A stretch of 64,000 nt of DNA, taken from the NCBI RefSeq assembly GCF_013375155.1, contig NZ_JABXOF010000014.1:1-64000 (forward strand), given 5' to 3'. How positions within the stretch are numbered: position 1 is the first letter of the stretch; every line of letters starts with the position of its first letter. The notes under the pieces were generated by a model. That model worked only from the letters and a program-made list of their open reading frames with translations, was not told the DNA's origin and ran no database searches. Shown here one piece after another: positions 38,756 to 48,809 of this stretch. This stretch comes from Serratia ureilytica. Lineage in GTDB: Bacteria; Pseudomonadota; Gammaproteobacteria; Enterobacterales; Enterobacteriaceae. The position numbers were made by a program, and so were the translations under genes.

Positions 38756-39211
38756 TTAGTGGCGCCCCGAGTGGCCGAAGCCGCCTTCGCCGCGCTCGCT
38801 GCTGTCGAACTCTTCCACCAGGTTGAACTCGGCCTGCACCACCGGCACGAAGACCATCTGCGCGATGCGTTCGCCCGGTTCGATAGTGAATGACTTCTGG
38901 CCGCGGTTCCAGACCGACACCATCAGCTGGCCCTGATAATCGGAGTCGATCAGGCCGACCAGATTGCCCAGCACGACGCCGTGCTTGTGGCCCAGGCCTG
39001 AGCGCGGCAGGATCACCGCCGCCAGGCCGGCGTCGGCGATATGGATCGCGAGACCGGTAGGCAGCAGCGTGGTTTCACCCGGCGCCAGCTCCACCGCGCT
39101 GTCCAGGCAGGCGCGCAGGTCGAGACCGGCTGAGCCCGGAGTGGCGTAGGTCGGTAGCGGGAAATCCTGACCGATGCGCGGGTCGAGGATCTTAACGTCG
39201 ATTTTTTTCAT
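38756..39211 (-). CDS. dut: dUTP diphosphatase
   Basis: Hydrolyses dUTP to dUMP, keeping uracil out of DNA and feeding thymidylate synthesis; a homotrimer. The 151-aa protein contains the five family motifs, including [36 protein letters not shown] and the C-terminal [10 protein letters not shown]. Two adjacent ATGs (39214 and 39211) are possible; the second gives MKKIDVKIL. Its start lies inside the 3' end of coaBC, a 20-base overlap. Confidence 0.96.
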   Translation of the reverse strand: MKKIDVKILDPRIGQDFPLPTYATPGSAGLDLRACLDSAVELAPGETTLLPTGLAIHIADAGLAAVILPRSGLGHKHGVVLGNLVGLIDSDYQGQLMVSVWNRGQKSFTIEPGERIAQMVFVPVVQAEFNLVEEFDSSERGEGGFGHSGRH

Positions 39212-40406
39212 CATAACGGCTGACTATCTCGTCTATTAAACGTTGGCCAAGGAGTGCCTTGTCGCTCAGCGCCAGGCGTTTCTCTCCATCCTGCCAAAAA
39301 AGGTGCAGGGCATTGGTGTCGCTGTTGAACCCGTGCTCTGCGAGCGATACATCGTTAGCGCAAATCAAATCCAGCTTCTTACGCGCCAGTTTTTGCCGCG
39401 CGTATTCTTCCACATTCTGGGTTTCGGCGGCAAACCCCACGACAAACGGTCGATTTTTGGTCATCGCCGCCACGCCGGCGACGATATCGGGGTTTTTTAC
39501 CATCTTGAGGACGATTTCATCACCCTGTTTTTTTATTTTTTCATCGGCGATCCGCTCGGGACGGTAGTCGGCTACGGCGGCGCAGGAGATGAAAATCTGC
39601 TGCTGAGCGGCGCGCTGTTGCACCGCCTGCTCCATCTCGAGCGCGCTGGTGACGTCCACGCGTGTGACCTTCGGCGGCGTCGGCAGGCTCACCGGCCCGG
39701 CGATCAGCGTCACCTGCGCGCCGCGGGCGGCGGCGGCGCGGGCGATGGCGAAGCCCATTTTGCCGGAGCTGTGATTGCTGATGAAGCGTACCGGATCCAG
39801 CGCTTCGCGCGTCGGGCCGGCGGTGATCATAACCTGCAAATGTTGCAGATCCTGCGGGGCGGAGAAATGACCGTTCGCCAGCTCGACGATGTCCAGCGGA
39901 TCCAGCATGCGGCCCGGGCCAACGTCGCCGCAGGCCTGGCTGCCGCTGTCCGGCCCCCAGAGCAGCATGCCGCGCGCCTGCAGCGTTTGCAGGTTGGCCT
40001 GCGTGGCGGCGGCGCGATACATCTGCTGGTTCATGGCGGGGGCGGCGGCGATAGGGGCGTCGGTCGCCAGGCAGACGGTAGTCAGCAGATCGTTGGCCAT
40101 GCCGGCGGCGACGCGCGCCAGCAGATCGGCGGTCGCCGGCGCCAGAATCACCAGATCCGCCCATTTGCCGAGTTCGATGTGGCCCATGGCGGCTTCGGCG
40201 GCGGGATCCAACAGATCGTCGGACACCGGGTGGCCGGAAACGGCCTGTAGCGTCAGCGGCGTAATGAACGCCTTGGCGGCGTGGGTCATCACCACGCGCA
40301 CTTCCGCGCCCCTGTCGCGCAGGCGGCGCACCAGCTCTGGGCATTTGTAGGCGGCGATGCCGCCGCTGATGCCAAGCACAATATGTTTGCCGGAAAGTCC
40401 CGTCAT
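39192..40406 (-). CDS. coaBC: bifunctional phosphopantothenoylcysteine decarboxylase/synthetase
   Basis: Two steps of coenzyme A synthesis: CTP-dependent condensation of phosphopantothenate with Cys, then decarboxylation. The 404-aa protein has the FMN decarboxylase domain (about 1-190; [29 protein letters not shown] with the active-site His, [21 protein letters not shown]) and the synthetase domain (about 190-404; [30 protein letters not shown]). Of three consecutive ATGs the last (40406) has GGA at the best distance. Older name dfp. Overlaps dut; divergent from radC. Confidence 0.96.
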   Translation of the reverse strand: MTGLSGKHIVLGISGGIAAYKCPELVRRLRDRGAEVRVVMTHAAKAFITPLTLQAVSGHPVSDDLLDPAAEAAMGHIELGKWADLVILAPATADLLARVAAGMANDLLTTVCLATDAPIAAAPAMNQQMYRAAATQANLQTLQARGMLLWGPDSGSQACGDVGPGRMLDPLDIVELANGHFSAPQDLQHLQVMITAGPTREALDPVRFISNHSSGKMGFAIARAAAARGAQVTLIAGPVSLPTPPKVTRVDVTSALEMEQAVQQRAAQQQIFISCAAVADYRPERIADEKIKKQGDEIVLKMVKNPDIVAGVAAMTKNRPFVVGFAAETQNVEEYARQKLARKKLDLICANDVSLAEHGFNSDTNALHLFWQDGEKRLALSDKALLGQRLIDEIVSRYDEKNRR

Positions 40407-40592
40407 CATCATTGTCCGATTGAAAGCCGAAAGATGCGCCATTTTAGCATATCCGCCGTTCAGGTGAGCGATTCCGCAATGGCTGCAGGGCGTTACATTG
40501 TGCTTTGCGAAACACTTCGCAATGTTATCAAACACCTGTCGAACGCGCCGGGGGGCGCATGGCATGCTGTAGCCCTTTCAGGGAGGAACACG

Positions 40593-41276
40593 ATGAGCAA
40601 CCCGACTGTGGCGTGCTGGCCGGGCGCGCTGGCGCCGCGTGAAAAGCTGTTGATGCAGGGGGCCGCGGCGCTGTCCGACGCAGAGCTGTTGGCCATTTTC
40701 TTGCGCACCGGGTTGCCCGGCGTGCACGTAATGCAGCTGGCGGAGCAGCTGCTGCGCCGATTCGGCTCGCTTTACCATCTGATGTCGGCCGATCATCAGG
40801 CGTTTTGCAGTCAAAAAGGCCTGGGCGACGCCAGCTATACGCAGCTGCAGGCGATTGCCGAGCTGGCGCTTCGCTTCTTTTCCAGCCATCTCTCGCAGGA
40901 AAACGCCATGCTTAACCCGCGCGTCACCCAGCATTATCTGCAAAGCCTGCTGGCGCATCGTGAGCGAGAGGTCTTTTTGGTATTGTTTTTAGACAATCAG
41001 CATCGGGTTATTCGCCATCAGGAGATGTTTGCTGGTACCATCAGCAGCGTCGTCGTCTACCCGAGAGAAATTGTGCGTGAAGCGTTGAAGGCTAATGCCG
41101 CCGCGCTGATTCTCGCGCATAATCACCCCTCGGGTAAGGCTGAACCCAGTCATGCCGACCGTTTGATAACTGAACAGGTGGTGAAAGCCTGCCAGTTATT
41201 GGAGATCCGAGTGCTCGATCATTTGGTGATCGGTCGGGGTGAATGCGTCTCTTTTGCCGAGCGCGGATGGCTTTAA
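40593..41276 (+). CDS. radC: RadC-family JAMM domain protein (YicR)
   Basis: A 227-aa protein with N-terminal helix-hairpin-helix region (about 1-95) and a C-terminal JAB1/MPN/Mov34 metalloprotease-like domain with the zinc motif [14 protein letters not shown] (about 177-190). Once thought to be a DNA repair factor, its role is unclear. ATG at 40593 is preceded by GGGAGG; the frame is open far upstream across coaBC's divergent start but without conservation. Usually next to coaBC and rpmB. Confidence 0.92.
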   Translation: MSNPTVACWPGALAPREKLLMQGAAALSDAELLAIFLRTGLPGVHVMQLAEQLLRRFGSLYHLMSADHQAFCSQKGLGDASYTQLQAIAELALRFFSSHLSQENAMLNPRVTQHYLQSLLAHREREVFLVLFLDNQHRVIRHQEMFAGTISSVVVYPREIVREALKANAAALILAHNHPSGKAEPSHADRLITEQVVKACQLLEIRVLDHLVIGRGECVSFAERGWL

Positions 41277-41320
41277 GCGATTTTTTCGCGATCCTTGTGG
41301 GATCTTTAGCTGTTCGGGAC

Positions 41321-41349
41321 TTGAGCACTTACGCTTCAGAGCGTATACT
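41321..41349 (+). promoter_or_regulatory. promoter of rpmB-rpmG
   Basis: TTGAGC (41321-41326) and TATACT (41344-41349), 17 bases apart. This predicts a transcript starting near 41356 with a leader of about 180 bases before rpmB. Confidence 0.75.
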
Positions 41350-41382
41350 ACGCCACCTTTGAGAATCTTGGGTTTGGCGCAA

Positions 41383-41471
41383 GAGCCTATCTCAGCAGGT
41401 TTCTGACCTGATGTGTGGTTTCTACCTGATGACGAGAGTCTCCTCAGTATGAAGTTTGCTGAGATGGGCTC
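41383..41471 (+). promoter_or_regulatory. structured leader of rpmB-rpmG
   Basis: GAGCCTATCTCAGCA (41383-41397) and TGCTGAGATGGGCTC (41457-41471) can pair over all 15 positions with a single G-U, enclosing a 59-base loop region. The helix lies inside the predicted leader, ending 67 bases before the rpmB start. Such a long perfect stem suggests a structured 5' UTR, perhaps for feedback control by a ribosomal protein; that role is inferred. Confidence 0.6.
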
Positions 41472-41517
41472 TAAAAGCCTGACGAGGCGGCCATACCCTA
41501 TACGAAGCTCGAGCTGA

Positions 41518-41775
<258 letters not shown>

Positions 41776-41783
41776 GGAACTGA

Positions 41784-41954
<171 letters not shown>

Positions 41955-41973
41955 TTTTAGTGGATTAATGAAA

Positions 41974-41998
41974 AACCCGGCCTTGGCCGGGTTTTTTG
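41974..41998 (+). terminator. terminator of rpmB-rpmG
   Basis: Stem AACCCGGCC / GGCCGGGTT-type hairpin (ACCCGGCCTTGGCCGGGT) followed by TTTTTT, 20 bases after rpmG. Confidence 0.9.
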
Positions 41999-42035
41999 TT
42001 TTATAAAGGGTAGAAAACATCGGAGGGGAAGCCAG

Positions 42036-42851
42036 ATGCCTGAATTACCGGAAGTTGAGACGAGCAGACGCGGTATAGAGCCTTATCTTGTCGGCCACAG
42101 CATTCAGTATGCGGTGGTGCGCAACGCGCGCCTGCGCTGGCCGGTTTCCGAGCAGATCCTGACGCTGAGCGATCAGCCGGTGCTCAGCGTGCAGCGTCGG
42201 GCCAAATACCTGCTGATTGAGCTGGAGCGCGGTTGGATTATCGTGCATCTGGGCATGTCGGGCAGCCTGCGCATGCTGCGTGAGGAAAACGAAGACGAAG
42301 CCGGCAAACACGACCACGTCGATCTGGTGATCAACAACGGTATGATCCTGCGCTATACCGATCCGCGCCGCTTCGGCGCCTGGCTGTGGTGCGAAGACCT
42401 GGCGACCAGCAGCGTGTTGGCGCATCTGGGGCCGGAACCGCTGAGTGAGGCGTTCAACGGTGACTACCTGTATGAAAAATCACGTAATAAGCGCACGCTG
42501 ATCAAACCGTGGCTGATGGATAATAAGCTGGTGGTCGGGGTCGGTAACATTTACGCCAGTGAATCGCTGTTCAGCGCCGGGATCCTGCCCGATCGTCCGG
42601 CGGGATCCTTGACCAAAGCCGAAGCGGCGCTGTTGGCGAAGACCATCAAGGCGGTGTTGCAACGCTCCATCGAGCAGGGCGGCACCACATTGCGCGACTT
42701 TTTGCAGTCGGACGGCAAACCGGGGTACTTCGCGCAGGAGCTGCAGGTTTATGGACGGGCGGGAGAACCCTGCCGCGCATGCGGCACGCCGATTGAATCC
42801 GCCAAGCACGGGCAACGCAGCACCTTCTTTTGCCGACGCTGCCAGCGCTGA
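42036..42851 (+). CDS. mutM: formamidopyrimidine-DNA glycosylase
   Basis: Base-excision enzyme that removes 8-oxoguanine and cuts the abasic site. The 271-aa protein starts [13 protein letters not shown], with Pro2 as Schiff-base nucleophile and Glu3; Lys in QRRAKYL is the conserved lysine near 58. The C-terminal zinc finger is CRACGTPI ... FFCRRCQR (four Cys). GGAGGGG ribosome site upstream. Convergent with coaD, only three bases apart. Confidence 0.98.
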   Translation: MPELPEVETSRRGIEPYLVGHSIQYAVVRNARLRWPVSEQILTLSDQPVLSVQRRAKYLLIELERGWIIVHLGMSGSLRMLREENEDEAGKHDHVDLVINNGMILRYTDPRRFGAWLWCEDLATSSVLAHLGPEPLSEAFNGDYLYEKSRNKRTLIKPWLMDNKLVVGVGNIYASESLFSAGILPDRPAGSLTKAEAALLAKTIKAVLQRSIEQGGTTLRDFLQSDGKPGYFAQELQVYGRAGEPCRACGTPIESAKHGQRSTFFCRRCQR

Positions 42852-42854
42852 GTA

Positions 42855-43343
<489 letters not shown>

Positions 43344-44117
43344 TCACTTCTCTGAGTAGTTGCGGCCCAATGCCCATAATGCGGCATATTTATTGAAGGT
43401 ATATTGCGCGTTGACCACCGCTAACAGCAACCCCTGTTTACCGTCGAGGAAGCCGGCCCGCAGCAGCCAGGTTTTGACGAAGGCGCCGAGCGTGTGGGTC
43501 AGGATGGACAGATAGCCGCAACGCTTGCCGGCCCGGTGGCGCTGTGTGGCCCATTCTTCGGCATAGCGCAGCTGTTTGCGCTGAAAGGCGAAGAAGTCGC
43601 GGCAGGTCAGGTGCAGCATATCGCCGCTGAGGGGGATCACTTTGGCGTCGCCGATGTTCAGCGACTCGTGCACCAGATCGTCGTTATAGCGATAGCGTGA
43701 ATTGGCGTACAGGCGGTTGACGCGGTCGGGATACCAGCCGCTGTGGCGCATGAAGCGGCCAAGGAACAGGTTGCGCCGCGCGCAGCTGTAAACGGCGCCG
43801 TCGTCCGGCGCGTTCAACACCCGCTCGATGGATTGCCGCAGTTCGGGGGTGACGCGTTCGTCGGCGTCGATCATCAATACGTAGTCATGGCTGGCGTAGC
43901 TTTGCGCCAGCTGGCGCTGCTTGCCGAATCCTTGCCAGTCGGTGTGCGTGAAGACTTTGGCGCCCAGACTTTCGGCGACGGCGACGCTGTCGTCCTCGCT
44001 GCCGGAGTCCAGCACGATGATTTCATCGGCCCAGGCGACAGAGCGCAGGCAGTCCGGCAACAGCCCGGCTTCGTTTTTGGCGATCATCACCACCGACAGG
44101 CTTTTGCGGCTGCTCAT
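43344..44117 (-). CDS. waaE: LPS inner-core beta-1,4-glucosyltransferase WaaE
   Basis: GT2 enzyme that, in Klebsiella and Serratia, adds a beta-glucose to O-4 of heptose I. The 257-aa protein has the GT2 start [20 protein letters not shown], the nucleotide-sugar-binding Asp in [12 protein letters not shown], and DIDxD-like [11 protein letters not shown]-terminal segment FDGK...[15 protein letters not shown] fits peripheral membrane association. It begins right at the waaA stop (TGAATG) and leads into coaD, the arrangement known from S. marcescens as kdtA-kdtX-kdtB. Confidence 0.92.
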   Translation of the reverse strand: MSSRKSLSVVMIAKNEAGLLPDCLRSVAWADEIIVLDSGSEDDSVAVAESLGAKVFTHTDWQGFGKQRQLAQSYASHDYVLMIDADERVTPELRQSIERVLNAPDDGAVYSCARRNLFLGRFMRHSGWYPDRVNRLYANSRYRYNDDLVHESLNIGDAKVIPLSGDMLHLTCRDFFAFQRKQLRYAEEWATQRHRAGKRCGYLSILTHTLGAFVKTWLLRAGFLDGKQGLLLAVVNAQYTFNKYAALWALGRNYSEK

Positions 44118-45395
44118 TCAGTGACTCCGGGGCGGCAGGTGCGGTTCCAGCAGCTGCAGCAGGCGCTGCAACGCTCCCTGATTCTGATACAACACTTCCA
44201 CCGCATGGCGGCCGTAGTAACGGCGGTAGTCTTCGTCGGTCAACAGGGTTTCCACTTCCTTTACCAGCGAATCCACGTCGGTCACGGTGATCAGGCCTTC
44301 GGCCTGCGAAAGCTTGGCGCAGATGTCTTTAAAGTTGAAGGTGTGCGGGCCCATCAGCACCGGGATGGCGTGGGCGGCGGCTTCCAGCGGGTTATGCCCG
44401 CCACGTTCCACCAGGCTGCCGCCGACAAAGGCCAGATCGGCGATGCCGTACAACAGCATGAGTTCGCCCATGGTATCGCCGATCACCACCTGGGTGCTGC
44501 CGGACGGGATTTCGCCGCTGCTGCGCAGGGTGTAGCTGAAGCCGGCCTTCTGTACCAGTTCCTTGGCGGTCGGGAAGCGTTCCGGGTGGCGCGGCACCAG
44601 GATCAGCAGCAGGTCGGGGTGTTTTTCCAGCAGCTTGCGGTGCGCTTCGAGCAAGATGGTTTCTTCGCCTTCATGGGTGCTGGTGGCGATCCACACCGGG
44701 CGGCGCGGCGCCCATTGGCGGCGCAGCGTAACGGCGCGGGCGGCCAGTTCCGGGGTGACGGAGATATCGAATTTCAGGCTGCCGGTAACGGCCAGCTGCG
44801 AGCGTTTCAGGCCCAGTTCGATAAAACGATCGCCGTCTTCCTGGTTCTGTGCGGCGATCAGCGTAATGCGGCGCAGCATATCGCGCATGAATCCGCCAAT
44901 TTTCTTATAGCCGGCGGCGGATCGCGCCGACAGGCGCGCATTGGCGATCACCAGGGGGATTTGCCGCTGATGCAGTGCGTTGATCAGGTTAGGCCATAGC
45001 TCGGTTTCCATGATGATCACCAGCTTGGGATTCACCTGGTCGAGGAAGCGGTTCATGGAACCGGGCAGATCGTAGGGCAGATAGACATGATGCACGTCTT
45101 TGCCGAAAGCGGACTGGACGCGTTCTGAACCTGTCGGGGTCATTGTGGTCACAGTTATCGGCAAAGCGGGGTAACGATGGCGCAGCGCCCGCACCAGCGG
45201 GATGGCCGCCAGCGTTTCGCCGACGGAGACGGAATGCAGCATAATGCCGCCCGGCACGACTTTCCCGGCGCAGAAGCCATAGCGTTCCGCCCAGCGTTTA
45301 CGGTAGGCTGGAGCTTTGCGGCTGCGCAGCAGTAAGCGGAGCCAGATCAGGGGTTGGATGAGGTAGAGTAGTACCTGATATAAACGCAGCAACAT
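44118..45395 (-). CDS. waaA: Kdo transferase WaaA
   Basis: GT30 enzyme transferring two Kdo residues from CMP-Kdo to lipid IVA. The 425-aa protein equals the E. coli length: an N-terminal membrane anchor (MLLRLYQVLLYLIQPLIWL), the acceptor domain with the catalytic-Glu region SVGETLAAIPL, and a C-terminal domain with VGGSLVERGGHNPLEAAA and MGPHTFNF. Start Met chosen to match E. coli; 14 upstream codons are open. First gene of waaA-waaE-coaD, divergent from a GT9 gene. Confidence 0.96.
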   Translation of the reverse strand: MLLRLYQVLLYLIQPLIWLRLLLRSRKAPAYRKRWAERYGFCAGKVVPGGIMLHSVSVGETLAAIPLVRALRHRYPALPITVTTMTPTGSERVQSAFGKDVHHVYLPYDLPGSMNRFLDQVNPKLVIIMETELWPNLINALHQRQIPLVIANARLSARSAAGYKKIGGFMRDMLRRITLIAAQNQEDGDRFIELGLKRSQLAVTGSLKFDISVTPELAARAVTLRRQWAPRRPVWIATSTHEGEETILLEAHRKLLEKHPDLLLILVPRHPERFPTAKELVQKAGFSYTLRSSGEIPSGSTQVVIGDTMGELMLLYGIADLAFVGGSLVERGGHNPLEAAAHAIPVLMGPHTFNFKDICAKLSQAEGLITVTDVDSLVKEVETLLTDEDYRRYYGRHAVEVLYQNQGALQRLLQLLEPHLPPRSH

Positions 45396-45520
45396 TCTAT
45401 CAATTTCATTTATATGGGTTATTCGGAATAGTACCATAACTGGAAGGGAAAGGCGCTAATTTGGTAACCTTGGGTGTCAGTTTCAGACAACCGGCGAGCG
45501 ATTTCGCCGATAGGCTCGGA

Positions 45521-46534
45521 ATGAAGAATATTTTAATTATTCGCCGCGACAACATCGGCGATCTTGTTTGCACCACGCCTCTGATTGAAGGGGTGAAAAT
45601 TGCCTATCCAGACGCAAAAGTTTATCTGCTGATCAATAAAGTCAGCCAGGACGTTGTTAAAAACAACCCTCATCTCGAGAAAGTCTTTGTCTATAAAAAG
45701 GCCAAGCACAAGGCGAAAAATGAAACGACGTTGGGCGTTTATTTCGAACGTCTGATGATCTTCCTGAAGCTGCGCAAAATAAAGTTCGATGCGGTCATTC
45801 TGGCCAACCCGGTGCCTTGCAAATACAGCCTGCGTTTAGCGAAAATGGCCGGCGCCACCCATATCATCGGCGCCGATTTGGGCACGAAAGATATTCAGCG
45901 CCCGTTCCGCAAGGACGATTTCCGCGGTCTACATCAGGTCGAACACACCTACAGCTATTTATCGGCGATAACCGATCAAACCATTCCGATCCCGCCGGTG
46001 CGGGTATTCCTGACGCCGGAAGAGCGGCAGCTGGCGGCGCAGCGGCTGCAGGAACGCCTGCCATCGGTCGAACGGGTTTGCGCCGTGCATATCAGCAGCC
46101 GCAGCCCGAAAAGGCGCTGGCCGGTTGAACGCTATGCCGAAATCATCAACCGCCTGACCGCCGATCCCCGCACCGGCGTGCTGATCTTCTGGTCGCCGCA
46201 GGGCACGCTGGCGCCGGACGACATCGGCGATCAGCAGCGCGCAGAACAGCTGTTGGCGTTGTGCCAAAACGAACGCGTCGCGCTTTATCCGACGGCCTCG
46301 GTGCGCGAGCTGTTGGGCGGGTTCGATTTATGCGACCGGGTGCTGTGCAGCGACGGCGGGCAGATGCATCTTGCCGCCGCGCTGAATAAGGATATGGTGG
46401 TGTTCTTTGGCGATACCGATAAAACGTCCTGGCATCCATGGACCGGCCGTCATCATATTTTGCAGAGTGAGTCGGGGCACTGTGAAGATGTTTCTGTCGA
46501 TGAGGTTTGGCAGAAAATGCAGGCGCTAAGCTAG
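45521..46534 (+). CDS. GT9-family glycosyltransferase, candidate accessory heptosyltransferase
   Basis: A 337-aa GT9 protein (ADP-heptose:LPS heptosyltransferase family). It starts MKNILIIRRDNIGDLVCTTPLIEG, the GT9 N-terminal acceptor loop with the conserved GD, and has the C-terminal VLCSDGGQMHLAAALNK, equal to the D-S/T-G-xxHLAA ADP-sugar site. Alone on the plus strand between waaA and wabH, ending at a strong terminator. The first third is clearly more AT-rich and Lys/Asn-rich than neighbours. It is not WaaC, WaaF or WaaQ, all present elsewhere here. Likely substrate: a heptose outside the inner core. Confidence 0.8.
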   Translation: MKNILIIRRDNIGDLVCTTPLIEGVKIAYPDAKVYLLINKVSQDVVKNNPHLEKVFVYKKAKHKAKNETTLGVYFERLMIFLKLRKIKFDAVILANPVPCKYSLRLAKMAGATHIIGADLGTKDIQRPFRKDDFRGLHQVEHTYSYLSAITDQTIPIPPVRVFLTPEERQLAAQRLQERLPSVERVCAVHISSRSPKRRWPVERYAEIINRLTADPRTGVLIFWSPQGTLAPDDIGDQQRAEQLLALCQNERVALYPTASVRELLGGFDLCDRVLCSDGGQMHLAAALNKDMVVFFGDTDKTSWHPWTGRHHILQSESGHCEDVSVDEVWQKMQALS

Positions 46535-46540
46535 CGAAGA

Positions 46541-46569
46541 AAATAAGGCAGGTATCACCTGCCTTATTT
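46541..46569 (+). terminator. bidirectional terminator between GT9 gene and wabH
   Basis: Perfect 13-base stem AAATAAGGCAGGT / ACCTGCCTTATTT with a three-base loop, AT-rich at its base, between two convergent genes. Works in either direction. Confidence 0.88.
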
Positions 46570-46578
46570 ATTACTTTA

Positions 46579-47679
46579 TTATTTTTCTTTCAGCTCAATA
46601 TATTGACGGCAAATAGGCTCCAGCCCATAGCTCAGCAATTGCTGTTGATTTATCTGCGGCGGATTGGCGTAAATTTCCGCCATTTTTTCTGCCAGCGACG
46701 CTTCGTTTAATTCCGCCAACGCGTTAGCCATGCCGGCTTTTTCCAGAATTTCCGCAGGGCCGCCCGGACAGCGGGTGCTGACCACTGGCGTGCCGCACAA
46801 CAGCGATTCTACCAGCACATTGCCAAACCCTTCGCTATCGGAGCTGAGCACCAACAGCGAGGCATGGCGGATAAACGGATAGGGATTGGCCTGGAAGCCG
46901 AGGAACAGCACGCGCTCTGCGATACCCAAGTCTGCCGCCAGACGCTTGACCTCGGCGACGCGGGCGTCATCCCCGGTGCCGATCAAAGCCAGCGGCGCCT
47001 GAATACCGGATTGCGCATAGGCTTTCAGCAGGCGGTCATGCCGCTTGGTGGCGTGAAAGCGGCCGACGTGCACCAGATAGTCCTGACCGGCCAGTTCGCA
47101 AGGTGCCGCCGCCTGTTGCCGGATGGCGTCGATGTCGAACGGGTTATTGATGACCGCCAGCCGACGCGGGCGGATCGGCAAATTCTGCTGCAGATCGCCG
47201 CCGACCGCCTGTGAAACGGCGACGATATTTCTCCCCTGGTAAACGTTGGCGATTTTACGTTGCTTGAGCCAGCGATCCAGGCCTTTGCGGTGGCCGAGGT
47301 AGGAGGTGGAGAGAATGCCGTGAATGCAGAACCACAGGCGATCCGAAGCCAGCCGCTTGCTGCGGCTGACGATGCGATCGGTTTTGTGCAGGTTGGAGAA
47401 CACCAGATCGAACGCGCCGTTTTGGCGCTCGTGTTCGGCTACCGCCCGATCCAGCGCGGCGGCGCGGCGCGACAGCTCGGTCAGCTTGCGCCAGGGGGCA
47501 CGGCTGCGATCGGCCACCACCTGATAATCAATGCCTGACGGGATAGGGTAATTGCAGACGTCACGCAGCGAGATCAGACTGACGTCATGCCCCTGTTGCT
47601 GCATGCCTTGGCACAGGGTCAGCACCACTTTTTCCGCGCCGCCTCCCGGCAGGCCATCGATGATCATCAGAATACGCAT
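46579..47679 (-). CDS. wabH: LPS core GT4 transferase, WabH-type (GlcNAc transfer)
   Basis: GT4 retaining transferase of 366 aa. In Klebsiella WabH adds GlcNAc to the core galacturonic acid, later deacetylated by WabN. It starts MRILMIIDGLPGGGAEKVVL and has the GT4 C-terminal donor site SSDSEGFGNVLVESLLCGTPVV (EX7E) near 275-296. Last of waaQ-wabG-wabH, two bases after wabG. Assigned from its similarity to the Klebsiella protein as I remember it and from the presence of a wabN-like gene next door. Confidence 0.8.
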   Translation of the reverse strand: MRILMIIDGLPGGGAEKVVLTLCQGMQQQGHDVSLISLRDVCNYPIPSGIDYQVVADRSRAPWRKLTELSRRAAALDRAVAEHERQNGAFDLVFSNLHKTDRIVSRSKRLASDRLWFCIHGILSTSYLGHRKGLDRWLKQRKIANVYQGRNIVAVSQAVGGDLQQNLPIRPRRLAVINNPFDIDAIRQQAAAPCELAGQDYLVHVGRFHATKRHDRLLKAYAQSGIQAPLALIGTGDDARVAEVKRLAADLGIAERVLFLGFQANPYPFIRHASLLVLSSDSEGFGNVLVESLLCGTPVVSTRCPGGPAEILEKAGMANALAELNEASLAEKMAEIYANPPQINQQQLLSYGLEPICRQYIELKEK

Positions 47680-47681
47680 AG

Positions 47682-48809
47682 CTAATCCAGTAACCGGTTA
47701 TAGAGGGAAATGAGCTGTTCGGAGAGATGCGCCGGCGTAGCCGTCATAATGCGCAATCTTGCCGCTTCGCCCATGGAGGATCCCAGCGCCTGGCGCGGCA
47801 GCGCCCGAATGGCTTCCGTGATGGCCGGCACGTCGAGCGCGTCGGTCACGAAGCCGTTCTGGCCCGGGGTGATAAACTCGGCGCCGCCGCAGGTGGTGCT
47901 GGTGATAACCGGCAGGCCGCAGGACATCGCTTCCAGAATCACATTCGGGAACGGATCGTAAAGCGTCGGCAGCAGCAGCGCATCCGCGGCCTGATAGAAC
48001 GGCAGAGTCTGCTTCTGCACGCCCATAAAGTGAATGCGATCGCCGCAGCCCAGCGACTGCGCCAGCGCCCGGTAACGCTTTTCGGCTTTATCTTTACCGA
48101 CCACCAAGAGGTGGCTGTCGGTCGCCGCCACGGCGCGGATGGCGGCGGCCAGCCCTTTGCGCTCGAAACCGGAGCCGACGAAGGTCAGGCAGTGCGCCTG
48201 TTGCGGGATCTGATATTGCTCACGCAGGCGTCGGCGCTGGGCCTCGTCGGCGGGCAGGAACTTTTGATTGTCGATGGCGTTATAGATCACCGTGATTTTG
48301 TCGGCGGGCACGCCAAAGTCGGCGATGATTTCCCGTTTGATCATTTCGGCGTTGCAGATGACGGCTTTCAGCTCCGGTGCGGCGTACATGGCGCGCTCGG
48401 CGCACATCACATAGCGGTGATAACGGTTGGAAAACAGCCACTTGCGGCGCCACTCGGGCAGCAGCCGCGCGCGTTGCAGCAGCCAGCGGCGGTGTACGCC
48501 GTCGCCGGCGCGGTAGATATCGCAGCCGGGAATGCGCTCATGGCTTTGCACCAGATCGAAGCGCTCTTTCTGCCACAGCGCCCTGGCCGCCACGGCGAAG
48601 CCCCGTTCGCGACTGATGCGGCCTAGTTTCAACGGGTTACACAGGTGAATATGCCAGTTTGGATTGGCGTCACCCTGCCATTCGCGAGTGATGACGTTCA
48701 GATCGAGATCCTGTTGCTCCAGCGCCTCCAGGGCGCGGGAAACGAAACGTTCGGCTCCGCCGTCCGGGCGGTATTTTTGGCGAACGATCGCCAAACGAAA
48801 TGCTTTCAT
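47682..48809 (-). CDS. wabG: LPS core galacturonosyltransferase, WabG-type
   Basis: A 375-aa GT4 protein. In Klebsiella and Serratia WabG transfers galacturonic acid from UDP-GalA to heptose II; loss truncates the core. It begins MKAFRLAIVRQKYRPDGGAERFV and ends its donor site with LPTLYDPFPNVILEAMSCGLPVITS (EX7E). Enteric WaaG is a homologue, but that enzyme adds glucose. Overlaps waaQ by four bases and precedes wabH by two, so one operon. Confidence 0.85.
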   Translation of the reverse strand: MKAFRLAIVRQKYRPDGGAERFVSRALEALEQQDLDLNVITREWQGDANPNWHIHLCNPLKLGRISRERGFAVAARALWQKERFDLVQSHERIPGCDIYRAGDGVHRRWLLQRARLLPEWRRKWLFSNRYHRYVMCAERAMYAAPELKAVICNAEMIKREIIADFGVPADKITVIYNAIDNQKFLPADEAQRRRLREQYQIPQQAHCLTFVGSGFERKGLAAAIRAVAATDSHLLVVGKDKAEKRYRALAQSLGCGDRIHFMGVQKQTLPFYQAADALLLPTLYDPFPNVILEAMSCGLPVITSTTCGGAEFITPGQNGFVTDALDVPAITEAIRALPRQALGSSMGEAARLRIMTATPAHLSEQLISLYNRLLD

